This document shows, piece by piece, positions 23,484 through 31,901 of a stretch of DNA of 49,455 nucleotides (within the stretch, counting starts at the first letter, position 1; the number at the start of each line of letters is the position of its first letter). The DNA comes from Treponema sp. (GTDB taxonomy: Bacteria > Spirochaetota > Spirochaetia > Treponematales > Breznakiellaceae). Both the position numbers and the translations under genes were made by a program. The notes below the pieces were generated by a model. It saw only the letters and a list, made by a program, of their open reading frames with translations, did not search any database and was not told the DNA's origin. The DNA lies in NCBI GenBank assembly GCA_031281555.1, contig JAITFK010000212.1, positions 1-49,455 of the forward strand. Direction: 5' to 3'.

Positions 23484-25415
23484 TCAAGGGTTAAGTTTTA
23501 CCGCTAGTGTTTCCCATTCATGAGTTTTTGAATCAATGTTCGCAACGCATTTATCCAATTTTTGTTTTATTTCTTTTGCTTTCTCCGCGCTGGAATATAC
23601 TTCAGGCCGTGAAAGTTCCGTTTCAAGCGCTGCCTTTACGTTCTCAAGTTCATCAAGCGTTTTTAAAATTTCAGCTTCCTGCCTTTCCATTCTGCGCAGA
23701 TTAGCCTGTTTTTGTTTGTCTTCAATGCGTTTTTCAGCGGAACTTTTTTGTTTTACAGAGGCTTCAATTTGTACTGAGCTTTCAGTTTCATTTGATATTC
23801 TGTCAAGGTAATAGGCGTAGTTGCCGTAAAAAAGTTTGGCTTGTGCGGGCTCGCAGTCTGTTCCCGGAATAAGCTCCAGTGTTTTTGTAGAGAGTGCTTC
23901 CATAAAATAACGATCATGTGAAACAAAAATGACAGTGCCGCCGAATTCGGAAAGAGCCTCAAGCAGTATGTCCTTTGAGTTGAGATCAAGGTGGTTTGTA
24001 GGCTCGTCAAGGATTAAAAGGTTAAGCGGCTTAAGGAGCATTTTTAAGAGCGCGAGACGGCTTTTTTCTCCGCCGCTTAAAACAGAGACACTCTTGTATA
24101 CATCATCATCGCTGAAAAGAAAAGAACCCAGCATATCGCGTAACTTCGGGATTAGATGGGTTGGCGCGTCCTGGTCCATAAAATCAATTACCTGCGTATC
24201 GCTGTCAAGAGCTTCCGCCGCGTCCTGAGAAAAATAACCTGCGCTTATTCCTGTACCGTATTTTACATTTCCCTCGTAATGAGTATCGGCTCCGGCAATT
24301 ATGCGAAGCAGAGTAGTTTTACCTGCTCCGTTTGGACCTGCGACAACAAGCCTCTCTCCGGCTTCCAGGCAGATATCCAGGTTTGAAAGCACTCTGCGTT
24401 CTCCGTAGCTTTTTCCTATACCTTCAAGCGTTAGGGCAATTTTTCCCGAATGGGGCGCGGGAGGAAAATTGATTTTTATTTTCTTTAATGATTCAGGTAT
24501 TTCTATTCGTTCCATTTTTTCAAGACGCTTTATGAGTTCCTGCGCAAAAGCGGCCTTGCTTGCCTTGTAACGGAAACGGCGGATAAGGGCTTCTGTTTTT
24601 GTTATTTCTTCCTGTTGTTCCGCATATCGCTTTATAAGGCTTTCCATTTCTATTTTGCGTGTTTTTTCGTAAGAAGTGTAATTACCCGCGTAACGTTTCA
24701 CTTTACCCTGAAAGATTTCATAGACTTCATTTACGCATACGTCAAGAAAATACCTGTCGTGGGAAACCAGTAAATAACCGCCAGTAAATGTTTCAAGCCA
24801 TTTTTCAAGCCAGGCTCTCGCTTCTATGTCAAGGTAATTTGTCGGCTCGTCAAGAAGCAGAATGTCTGGTTTTTCAAGGAGAATTTTTGCGAGAGCAATT
24901 CTCATCTGCCAGCCGCCTGAAAATTCTCCTGTATCTCGGTTTATTTCTTTTAAGGAAAAACCCAGTCCTGAAAGAACCATGCTGATGTCGGCTTCCCTTC
25001 TGTAAAAGCCGGAATCTTCGATCATCTCCTGAAGCCTGTGATGTTCTTCAATCATTGCCTGTGTTGACGCGTCGTCATTTTTTGACTTTTCAAGAATTGC
25101 TCCGGTTTCTTCAAGGCGGCTTATTAATTTGTGAATATAACCGAATGCGTTTTCTGTTTCTTCACGGAGGGACTTACCGCTGTGAACAATACCGGACTGC
25201 GGAAGGTATGAAATACGTGTTCCTTTTTGAATAGCCCTTTCTCCTGAGTCGGGTTTTATTTCACCTGCCATTATTTTCATCAGTGTAGTTTTTCCGCTGC
25301 CGTTTGCGCCTGAAAGACACGAACGGGAACCAAGAGCAAGACGAAGATTTACATCCTTTAAGATGTCTCTGTCGCCGAAGGCATGTGAAATATTTGTAAA
25401 TTGAACAAAAGCCAT
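23484..25415 (-). CDS. ABC-F family ATP-binding protein
   Basis: This 643-residue soluble protein has two ABC ATPase domains and no membrane helices. Domain 1 has Walker A GANGSGKTTLM, signature FSGGWQMRIALAK and Walker B ILLLDEPTNYLD. Domain 2 has GPNGAGKTTLL, LSGGEKSRLAL and LLILDEPTNHLD. A basic linker (about 235-315) joins them, and the C-terminus (about 540-640) is a charged coiled coil, as in Uup/EttA/YfmR-type proteins. ABC-F proteins bind the ribosomal E site and assist translation; some protect against antibiotics, but nothing here points to resistance. It starts 2 bp after the SH3 lipoprotein stop. Confidence 0.93.
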   Translation of the reverse strand: MAFVQFTNISHAFGDRDILKDVNLRLALGSRSCLSGANGSGKTTLMKIMAGEIKPDSGERAIQKGTRISYLPQSGIVHSGKSLREETENAFGYIHKLISRLEETGAILEKSKNDDASTQAMIEEHHRLQEMIEDSGFYRREADISMVLSGLGFSLKEINRDTGEFSGGWQMRIALAKILLEKPDILLLDEPTNYLDIEARAWLEKWLETFTGGYLLVSHDRYFLDVCVNEVYEIFQGKVKRYAGNYTSYEKTRKIEMESLIKRYAEQQEEITKTEALIRRFRYKASKAAFAQELIKRLEKMERIEIPESLKKIKINFPPAPHSGKIALTLEGIGKSYGERRVLSNLDICLEAGERLVVAGPNGAGKTTLLRIIAGADTHYEGNVKYGTGISAGYFSQDAAEALDSDTQVIDFMDQDAPTHLIPKLRDMLGSFLFSDDDVYKSVSVLSGGEKSRLALLKMLLKPLNLLILDEPTNHLDLNSKDILLEALSEFGGTVIFVSHDRYFMEALSTKTLELIPGTDCEPAQAKLFYGNYAYYLDRISNETESSVQIEASVKQKSSAEKRIEDKQKQANLRRMERQEAEILKTLDELENVKAALETELSRPEVYSSAEKAKEIKQKLDKCVANIDSKTHEWETLAVKLNP

Positions 25416-25417
25416 TT

Positions 25418-26746
25418 TTAGTACGAGAATGAATCTCTAAAGAAGTATAATACCATTGGTGAGGCTGTCCTTCTTGTAACAGTTATGTCTTCAATACCAA
25501 AGTCCTGTACGACTTCAAGACGCAGTCCCTGATTGTCAAGTCCGTACATGAAACGTAAATCCCTGTTTGGTATAACATCTGTCAATCTTAAGGTAAACGC
25601 GCCTGAGTAAAGTTCCGAAAGAGTAGGGGAAAGAAAAATATCCATATAAACCTTTCCTCTTCCGTTTGATTCTGCCGGGATTAGCTGCGGGACAAGAAGT
25701 TCGAATCCTGTCCATGTAAAGCTTTCAGATTCGTTAAATGTAATGGTTCCGAAATTGCTGCTTGTAAATACGGGTCCCTGATTATATATTGCCATATACT
25801 GCGTTTCCCGCCTTGTTTTTTCCTGCATAATAATGTCATCGACATCGGCGGAAAGAGCTACAAAAAGTAATGTGCGCTTTGAGTTTGAACTGTCAAGATA
25901 TTGCACAGCAAGCGTCGTATTTGAGCGCAGGCTTATCTGAAGGTCGGCTCCTTCAAAATGCCACGCGCGCTCACCGTCGGGATATATGCCCTCGTATGTA
26001 AATTCCTTTTCAATATCAGGCAGGAAAATTCTTGCGATTCCTGTATCCTGCCCGGGATCAAAACGGTAGTTTTTTTCAAGTTCGCTGATATTTATCCTTC
26101 TTGCGTTTATCATTTGCTGATAAAAATCAGGCGACCATGTTTTTGACAAAACCATTTCAAGATCGGGATCCGGCGGTAATTCTTCCCGTGAAGAAGCAGA
26201 GGCAACAATTGAAGAATCGTAATGGTTGAATAACTTAAGCCTGTATGAAAAGCAATAACCGGTTACGCCTTCATTTGTAAGCACATAATACCAGTCGCCG
26301 GGCAGGGGGTCTCCTGTTGTGCTGATAGGCGGGTTTCCTTCCGCTTTATCAAGGATTTTTATAATTTCTCCCACCCGCAGCCTGTATACACGCCGTGAAC
26401 CGTTATCGGGATAATCACGAATGGGAAGCCCGTCCTGCATATTTTCCGCGTAAGTTAACGCGTAAGCGGCAAATTCATCAGCTCTTTTATTTGCTTTTCG
26501 TTTACTGCCTGAAAATTCAAATTGTGAAAGAGGGATTTCGATTTTTTTTGATGAATCCGGAACGCCGACTACCCAAACATGATCGATATTTGATCTGATG
26601 TATACGGGAAGCACAGTACCTGACAATATGGGAGGATCATCTGTGGACCAAAGTAAGATACCCCACCCGAGTTTTGAGCATGACGGGAAAAATAAAATGA
26701 CTGTAAGAGGTAATAAGAATAACAAATATTTTGCTTTAAAAAGCAT
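25418..26746 (-). CDS. Predicted lipoprotein with SH3-like domain
   Basis: This 442-residue protein has a lipoprotein signal ending in FFPSC (lipid cysteine C23). Residues about 95-175 look like a bacterial SH3 domain: LPIRDYPDNGSRRVYRLRVGE followed by GDWYYVLTNEGVTGYCF, the pattern of domains that bind peptidoglycan or proteins. The rest is beta-rich with no motif I recognise. Similar SH3 lipoproteins are widespread in treponemes, as far as I know without a defined role. The gene lies between groES and the ABC-F gene on the same strand, with a 29-bp gap after groES and a GAGGTAA ribosome site. Confidence 0.8.
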   Translation of the reverse strand: MLFKAKYLLFLLPLTVILFFPSCSKLGWGILLWSTDDPPILSGTVLPVYIRSNIDHVWVVGVPDSSKKIEIPLSQFEFSGSKRKANKRADEFAAYALTYAENMQDGLPIRDYPDNGSRRVYRLRVGEIIKILDKAEGNPPISTTGDPLPGDWYYVLTNEGVTGYCFSYRLKLFNHYDSSIVASASSREELPPDPDLEMVLSKTWSPDFYQQMINARRINISELEKNYRFDPGQDTGIARIFLPDIEKEFTYEGIYPDGERAWHFEGADLQISLRSNTTLAVQYLDSSNSKRTLLFVALSADVDDIIMQEKTRRETQYMAIYNQGPVFTSSNFGTITFNESESFTWTGFELLVPQLIPAESNGRGKVYMDIFLSPTLSELYSGAFTLRLTDVIPNRDLRFMYGLDNQGLRLEVVQDFGIEDITVTRRTASPMVLYFFRDSFSY

Positions 26747-26775
26747 TTTTCCTATTACCTCTTGCAGGTTATGAA

Positions 26776-27042
26776 TTATTCAACAACAGCCAGAATATCG
26801 GACATTTTAAGGATCAAATGCTCTTCACCGTCAATTTTAATCTGGGTTCCGGCATACTTATCATACATGACTTTTTGTCCGGGCTTAACCTTTATAACTT
26901 CCTTGTCATCCCCGATTTCTACGACTACTCCCTGTTGGGTTTTTTCCTGGGCAGTATCGGGAATAATAATTCCCCCGGCGGTTTTCGCCTCGTTTTTCTC
27001 CAGTTTTACCATGACTCTGTCCAGTAAGGGCTTAACTTTCAT
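26776..27042 (-). CDS. groES: Co-chaperonin GroES
   Basis: This 88-residue protein matches GroES along its length: VKPLLDRVMVKL at the start, the mobile loop AKTAGGIIIPDTAQEKTQQG that binds GroEL, and the end DILAVVE. It caps the GroEL chamber during protein folding. The ribosome-binding site is GGAGG. No groEL gene follows; an unrelated lipoprotein gene does, so groEL must lie elsewhere. The promoter lacks the CIRCE element seen in many bacteria and instead carries a different palindrome at the expected transcription start. Confidence 0.96.
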   Translation of the reverse strand: MKVKPLLDRVMVKLEKNEAKTAGGIIIPDTAQEKTQQGVVVEIGDDKEVIKVKPGQKVMYDKYAGTQIKIDGEEHLILKMSDILAVVE

Positions 27043-27065
27043 ATTTTTACCTCCGTATTTATATA

Positions 27066-27106
27066 ATTGTTGTCAACAATATACAAAAACAGGGTAAAAA
27101 CGTCAA
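27066..27106 (-). promoter_or_regulatory. groES promoter with overlapping 15-bp palindrome
   Basis: On the minus strand, TTGACG (27101-27106) and TATATT (27079-27084) are separated by 16 bp and make a plausible promoter, giving a start near 27072. The palindrome ATTGTTG-T-CAACAAT (27066-27080) covers the end of the -10 box and the start point, a position where a repressor would block transcription. It does not match CIRCE (TTAGCACTC-N9-GAGTGCTAA). Confidence 0.45.
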
Positions 27107-27139
27107 TACGGGTGTCATGTAATGTTTTGAAATTAAGAG

Positions 27140-27160
27140 TATAATAAAAGATAAGAGAGG
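27140..27160 (+). promoter_or_regulatory. -10 box and ribosome-binding site of the GH5 gene
   Basis: A consensus TATAAT (27140-27145) lies 20 bp before the TTG start codon of the GH5 gene, and AGAGAGG (27154-27160) is 5 bp before it. The ribosome site fixes the TTG at 27166 as the likely start. I see no good -35 box; an activator may be needed. Confidence 0.4.
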
Positions 27161-27165
27161 TTGTT

Positions 27166-28626
27166 TTGGGAAATCAAAGTCTGCCGAAAATTAACACCAT
27201 GATACTTTGTACCGCCATATGCGGCGCTTCCGTGTTTTTAACAGCATGTAATTCTGATAATTCCGGTAAATTGGGAAACAGCGGAATAGGTTCAAATGAT
27301 GCTCTTAAGGTCGATGCTCTTAAGGTCGATGAAAATGGTTATCTGCGCAACCGTCTGGGTAAGGAAGTAGTACTGCGCGGCGTTAACTTTGGCGGTTGGA
27401 TGATTCAAGAATCGTGGATGTGTCCTGTTTCAGGTACGGACAGACAGTGGGCCAACCTAGACACCATTAATGCCATGAAAAATCAAGGGTTTACCGACGC
27501 GCAAATTCAGGAATTGTTTGATACCTATCAGGATAACTGGATAACAGCCGATGATTTTGATTTTCTTAAATCCAGGGGAGTAAACAGTATCCGCATTCCG
27601 TTTTGGTACCGTAACTTTATGTCGGACGAGTCAGGTACATGGATCAACGGCGATAACGGAAGCGCCGTTGAAACGGCTAACCCGGGTTTCAAGCGGCTGG
27701 ATTGGGCTGTAACAGAAGCAAAAAAGCGCGGTATATATGTCATTCTGGATATGCACGGCGTGCCGGGAGGCCAGTCAATGGATCACTCTTGCGGCACGCT
27801 CGGTAAAAATGAAGTATATACCGATTATACTTATGAGCAGATAACAGTCGATCTGTGGAAAGCTATCGCGTTTCGGTATAAAGATGAAGCCGCAGTTGCC
27901 GCGTACGATTTATTAAACGAACCTCAGAACAACGGCGGGTACTCGGGACCTAACGCTTGGGCGCCCGGAGGTACCAGGGCTGTTTATGAAACTATTCGGA
28001 TGTACGATATTCTTTACCGGGCGGTAAGGTCTGTAGATCCTTTTAAAATCTGCATCATGGAAGGTATATGGAGTATGAATCTGCCTGATCCAAAGTACGT
28101 GCATAAAGGCAGTCCGGATCAAAACAGGCGTTACAGCGGAAAAACAACGGTGTGGGATAACGTCATGTATTCTATGCATCTTTATGACAGCAAATTGAAT
28201 GATATTAACAAAAGGGTAAATGAATTGAAAAAAGCGCGGAATGACTGGAAAGTTGCTATTCATGTGGGAGAATTTAATAACGGCGATAACCAGCAAACTA
28301 ATGCGTATGATCTTTATAACAACAATAAATTTAGCTGGAATATGTGGACATATAAGATCGCGGGCGCAAATATGGGCAACTGGTCTCTGTATCAGGCGGC
28401 AAATAAGGCAAAAGCTGATCCCCGAACCGATAGTTTTGAGACTATCAAACAAAAATGGGGTGAAACGCTTTTAACTTTTTCTTCGGAAACGAATGATATT
28501 AATAACGGTTTTTCCGTGATGAGGGGAATGGAACAGTATTTCAGCCCGGCTATGAATCATACCATTAGTGACGTTATTACCAATTCAAATCAAACAGGTT
28601 TTCCGGTTGACCCGGTTTCAGAATAG
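27166..28626 (+). CDS. Glycoside hydrolase family 5 lipoprotein (beta-glucanase-like)
   Basis: This 486-residue protein is predicted to be surface or periplasmic: its signal ends in the lipobox LTAC (C28), followed by a short serine/glycine/asparagine linker. The catalytic domain begins at RGVNFGGWMIQESWM, close to the start of exo-beta-glucanase-like GH5 enzymes. The acid/base glutamate is E252 in LLNEPQ and the nucleophile E369 in HVGEFN. The substrate is a beta-linked glucan or similar plant or fungal polysaccharide; linkage specificity cannot be told. The start is TTG at 27166, supported by AGAGAGG; an internal ATG at codon 12 would still leave a complete lipoprotein signal. It is alone on the plus strand among minus-strand genes. 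Confidence 0.9.
   Translation: MGNQSLPKINTMILCTAICGASVFLTACNSDNSGKLGNSGIGSNDALKVDALKVDENGYLRNRLGKEVVLRGVNFGGWMIQESWMCPVSGTDRQWANLDTINAMKNQGFTDAQIQELFDTYQDNWITADDFDFLKSRGVNSIRIPFWYRNFMSDESGTWINGDNGSAVETANPGFKRLDWAVTEAKKRGIYVILDMHGVPGGQSMDHSCGTLGKNEVYTDYTYEQITVDLWKAIAFRYKDEAAVAAYDLLNEPQNNGGYSGPNAWAPGGTRAVYETIRMYDILYRAVRSVDPFKICIMEGIWSMNLPDPKYVHKGSPDQNRRYSGKTTVWDNVMYSMHLYDSKLNDINKRVNELKKARNDWKVAIHVGEFNNGDNQQTNAYDLYNNNKFSWNMWTYKIAGANMGNWSLYQAANKAKADPRTDSFETIKQKWGETLLTFSSETNDINNGFSVMRGMEQYFSPAMNHTISDVITNSNQTGFPVDPVSE
27298..27327 (+). repeat. Perfect 15-bp tandem duplication in the GH5 linker
   Basis: GATGCTCTTAAGGTC occurs twice in a row, giving the duplicated residues DALKV-DALKV in the linker between the lipidated cysteine and the catalytic domain. 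The exact identity suggests a recent slippage event that lengthened the tether. Confidence 0.8.
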
Positions 28627-28690
28627 AGAGATTAAAATCATCAAATCAGATTATTTTGTTTGCAGCTATATACGCTTAACGCTTAATTAA

Positions 28691-30370
28691 TCAAAACATC
28701 TTGTCAAGCTCAAATCTGACGGCAAGATTTTCAGGATCCAACTCTGCCGCGTATTGAAGAGCTCGCAAGGCTTCGTCAGGGCGGCCAAGAGCGGAAAAAC
28801 ACTTTGCGATACGAAGTTGAATTTTGACGGATGTTTTATAATTTTCTGTTTTAAACGCGGCAAGGTTGTACTGTTCAATGGCGCGGGAAGGGGAGTGTTG
28901 GGCTTCAATGTTCCGGCCAAGATTGGCATGGACTGTCCAATCCGCTTCCTCTGCAGGAATCGAGCGCAGTATGTTTTCCGCAGATTCAAGATCGCCTTCA
29001 AACATCAAATCTATGGATCTGCAAACTTCCGCCCAATGGGTAGAAGACCAATAAGCGGGCGTCCATTGCCCGTTTGACTTTAGGTTTTCAACGCGATTAA
29101 GAAGAATTCTTAATTCGTCGTAGTTGCGCTGAAAAAGGAACAGCCATGAAACCCACTTGTACAATTCTTCGTTGTCATAATGCCGATCGAGAAGAAGCCA
29201 TGCCTCCGCAAATTGTTTTCTGAGTTCCCGTACAGGAGCCTGCCGCTTGCATAGTTCAAGATCAACATACGGGTAATCTGCAGGTTTTATTTTTTCCAGT
29301 ACGTTTATTGCCTGCGGAATATCAAGGAGGCGGCTGTAATATATAAGGCCGAATTGTCTTTCCGCGGAAACCGTAACGTTATTCGCAATTTCAATATTAA
29401 TCAGTTTTCCGAAGTATAAAGCCGCTTCATATTTATCATTTGCGGTTACCCCAAGGTTATAAAGACTGCGTTCTTTTAACGGTTCATTTACAGAATCAGA
29501 AAGCATGGACCAAATTAATCTTGCGCTTCCTTCAAAACCGGCAAGGTAAAGAGCGTCGGCTTCGCGGCCTATTGCCTTTTCATCGTTAATTAACGAAAAA
29601 ATTTCAGCGCTGCGTTCAAGATCGCCGAAATCATAAAAAAACTCGGCTGAAAGGCGCAGTAAATCAAAGGACGGGGAGGGTGAATGAAGTATTGCCTGTA
29701 CATCAGCAGCCGCGCCGTGAATATCATTGTTAAGAATTTTTAATATTACCATATCGAGTAAGACAGCTTCTGTTAAGTCTGATGAAACTGATGAGAGAAA
29801 AACAGGAACCTGCATTGCTCTTGCGGGATTCTTAAAATCTCCCAGTAAAACATGCAGCACAAGACGCAATGTATTAAAAGAAGGATCATTTAACAGAACA
29901 ATCCAATCCCGTAATTTAGTTTCGGCTTCTCTGTTAATTGCCGTATTCTTAATAAGAGCTTCGGCGGCAATAGCGGCGACAGGCTGTGACATTGGGTATA
30001 ATTCCATCGCGTTATTGACTGATTTTTTGTAATTTTCCAAAGAAGGCTGGTGTATACGGGCAAGAGTTCTCCTGCGTTTTAAGACGGAAAGCCACGATTC
30101 TACGCCTATTGTCATTTTTTCAAGCCTGTCAAGTTCGCGGTTTAAACGTTCAAAGTCCCTGTTAGCGCTTGTATCCCTGAACTGCGCATCGTATTCGTTC
30201 AGGCGTCTGCTGAAATTGTCCTGCTGTCTCGTTGTTTTAGTCGCGTTTCTTTCTATAAGATAAAAAAACGCCAGCGCGCCTGAACCTAAAACAAAAAATA
30301 TTAATCCCAAAATAAACGTTATGCGTAATACTCTGCGGTTTTTGGTTCCGGTTATGTTTGGCAGACGCAT
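28691..30370 (-). CDS. Membrane-anchored TPR-repeat protein
   Basis: This 559-residue protein has one N-terminal membrane helix (about 17-40, ITFILGLIFFVLGSGALAFFYL), then an almost wholly helical part with several TPR-like units; the clearest are near the C-terminus (NLGRNIEAQHSPSRAIEQYNLA, RIAKCFSALGRPDEALRALQYA). It is likely a scaffold for protein assembly at the inner membrane, facing the periplasm if the helix is a signal anchor. I cannot assign a partner. Its start overlaps the nusB stop by 19 bp, so it is probably translated in coupling with nusB. Confidence 0.8.
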   Translation of the reverse strand: MRLPNITGTKNRRVLRITFILGLIFFVLGSGALAFFYLIERNATKTTRQQDNFSRRLNEYDAQFRDTSANRDFERLNRELDRLEKMTIGVESWLSVLKRRRTLARIHQPSLENYKKSVNNAMELYPMSQPVAAIAAEALIKNTAINREAETKLRDWIVLLNDPSFNTLRLVLHVLLGDFKNPARAMQVPVFLSSVSSDLTEAVLLDMVILKILNNDIHGAAADVQAILHSPSPSFDLLRLSAEFFYDFGDLERSAEIFSLINDEKAIGREADALYLAGFEGSARLIWSMLSDSVNEPLKERSLYNLGVTANDKYEAALYFGKLINIEIANNVTVSAERQFGLIYYSRLLDIPQAINVLEKIKPADYPYVDLELCKRQAPVRELRKQFAEAWLLLDRHYDNEELYKWVSWLFLFQRNYDELRILLNRVENLKSNGQWTPAYWSSTHWAEVCRSIDLMFEGDLESAENILRSIPAEEADWTVHANLGRNIEAQHSPSRAIEQYNLAAFKTENYKTSVKIQLRIAKCFSALGRPDEALRALQYAAELDPENLAVRFELDKMF

Positions 30371-30798
30371 GTTTTTTCCGGCTCAAGAAGAGTTTTGCGG
30401 ATACTGTCAAGAACTCCGTTAATAAATCTGTACGATTCGTCAGCGCCGAATTCCCTGCAGATTCCGATAGCTTCATCAATTACTATGGACGCGGGAATAT
30501 CTTTTTGAAACATAAGTGAATAAACAGACATTCTGAGAATGGCAAGATCAACGCGGTTTAACCGCGATATGTCCCAGTTCTCAAGATGATCTTTTATCAT
30601 CCTGTCAATATTATTGATATTCTCAATTGTTCCGGCGATTATTGCTCTTGAGAAAACAGAGGTTTCTTCATCAAGTGAAATACGTTTTTGCTCTTCAAGC
30701 CAGGCGAAATTAACGAGTTCCTCTACCGGAACACGGTTGGATTCCCAGAAGTAAAGTGCTTGAAATGCGAGAATGCGCCCCTTTCGCCTGGAAGCCAT
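30352..30798 (-). CDS. nusB: Transcription antitermination factor NusB
   Basis: This 148-residue protein fits NusB: SRRKGRILAFQALYFWE at the N-terminus, SRLNRVDLAILRMSVYSLMF in the middle and PASIVIDEAIGICREFGADESYRFINGVLDSI near the end are the standard conserved blocks. It binds boxA RNA with NusE (S10) to promote rRNA transcription. It starts 4 bp after the SurA-like gene and overlaps the TPR gene, so the three form an operon. Confidence 0.95.
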   Translation of the reverse strand: MASRRKGRILAFQALYFWESNRVPVEELVNFAWLEEQKRISLDEETSVFSRAIIAGTIENINNIDRMIKDHLENWDISRLNRVDLAILRMSVYSLMFQKDIPASIVIDEAIGICREFGADESYRFINGVLDSIRKTLLEPEKTCVCQT

Positions 30799-30802
30799 TT
30801 AT

Positions 30803-31846
30803 TTACCAGTTAAGAAGGTTATTCTGGATCTTAAAATCCCTGCCTGCTCTTAATTCATTAACGATTTCCTGACTGGCCTGCGTAAAAACGGCCTGCTGCC
30901 GCTGAGAAAGCAATCCTTGAATGATAGCATCCCTTACAGTAACTTTGGATCCGGGTTCAACAAAGTCATACAGATCAAGAATTTTTTCCGGATGATTTTC
31001 CGTTACTTTAATTATCTGAAACCCGTCAATACCTTCAATTAACGGTGAAACTTGTCCCTGCCGTAATGAAAACGCTGTATCCATAAATTTATCGCCTAAA
31101 CGCGCTCTTGCTTGCTGATTCCTTGGAAGATATCCCGCATCTCCTGCCTGAAAGCCTGAATTAGGAGATGCGTGGCGCATTGAAACTTCATCAAATTTTG
31201 AAGGGTTTGAAGCAATTTCTTTTACCAGATTATTGGCAAGATCTCTTGCTTTTGAACGGGCTGCTGCGTCTGATCCGTACGGAACCTGTATCAGTGAAAT
31301 ACGCACAATCTCGGGGCGCAAAAGCTCGCTTCTGCGTACAATGTATTCGGCTTGAATTTCTTGTTCTGTAGGCGCTTTGACGGAATTTATCAAATCACCT
31401 TTTTTTGCCATTAAATATTTCTGAACAATTAACTGTCTTCGAGTTTGATCCCTGTAAACCTGCGGTTCCATGCCAAATTCGTTTCTTATAGCTTGGGCAA
31501 ATTCAGCGTCTGTCGGTTGGCGTCCGATATTCTGGGCCAGTACGGCTCTTAACTGTTGAAGTTGTTGATTTACTTCATTGTCGTTTACAACAATTTTATC
31601 ACGCTCCGCAGCCTGAACAACCAAGCGTTCATTGATCATTCCGTCAAGCACCAGTTTACGTTGTTCAGAGTTTAATTGTACTTTTGCAGTTTTTTCCATC
31701 ATTTCCACTTCGGAACGAAGTTGCTTGACAGTTATTGGCTCAGTTCTGATCAGATTAACAATGGCGATAGTCTGTAAATCCGACTGAGAAAAACCGGAAA
31801 CCGCTGTTAATACGGTTAAAAATATAAAAATTACTGCTCTTTTCAT
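30803..31846 (-). CDS. SurA-like periplasmic peptidyl-prolyl isomerase/chaperone
   Basis: This 347-residue protein has a signal peptide (cleavage near VSGFSQS, about residue 20), a SurA-type N-terminal helical domain (QRKLVLDGMINERLVVQAAERD), and a parvulin-type isomerase domain (about 175-280; EIVRISLIQVPYG, ASPNSGFQAGDAGYL, EGIDGFQIIKVTE). It should help outer-membrane proteins fold in the periplasm, which fits a cell with TonB receptors and lipoproteins. A TATAAT box lies in the 55-bp gap upstream, and AAAAGGA serves as ribosome site. nusB follows after 4 bp. Confidence 0.88.
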   Translation of the reverse strand: MKRAVIFIFLTVLTAVSGFSQSDLQTIAIVNLIRTEPITVKQLRSEVEMMEKTAKVQLNSEQRKLVLDGMINERLVVQAAERDKIVVNDNEVNQQLQQLRAVLAQNIGRQPTDAEFAQAIRNEFGMEPQVYRDQTRRQLIVQKYLMAKKGDLINSVKAPTEQEIQAEYIVRRSELLRPEIVRISLIQVPYGSDAAARSKARDLANNLVKEIASNPSKFDEVSMRHASPNSGFQAGDAGYLPRNQQARARLGDKFMDTAFSLRQGQVSPLIEGIDGFQIIKVTENHPEKILDLYDFVEPGSKVTVRDAIIQGLLSQRQQAVFTQASQEIVNELRAGRDFKIQNNLLNW

Positions 31847-31901
31847 AAAATTCCTTTTACTTGTAATATATCATATTATAAACAAAAAGTAATGAGAAAG
31901 G

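Noticed and set aside
27043-27165. CIRCE element at groES
   Set aside because: I looked for TTAGCACTC-N9-GAGTGCTAA and variants and found none; the palindrome present is different.
27913-28452. 179-residue minus-strand ORF opposite the GH5 gene
   Set aside because: It lies wholly antisense to a GH5 domain whose catalytic motifs are intact; the product has no recognisable motif.
28627-28690. Terminator in the convergent gap between the GH5 and TPR genes
   Set aside because: I found no stable hairpin with a U-tract, although termination on both sides would be expected here.
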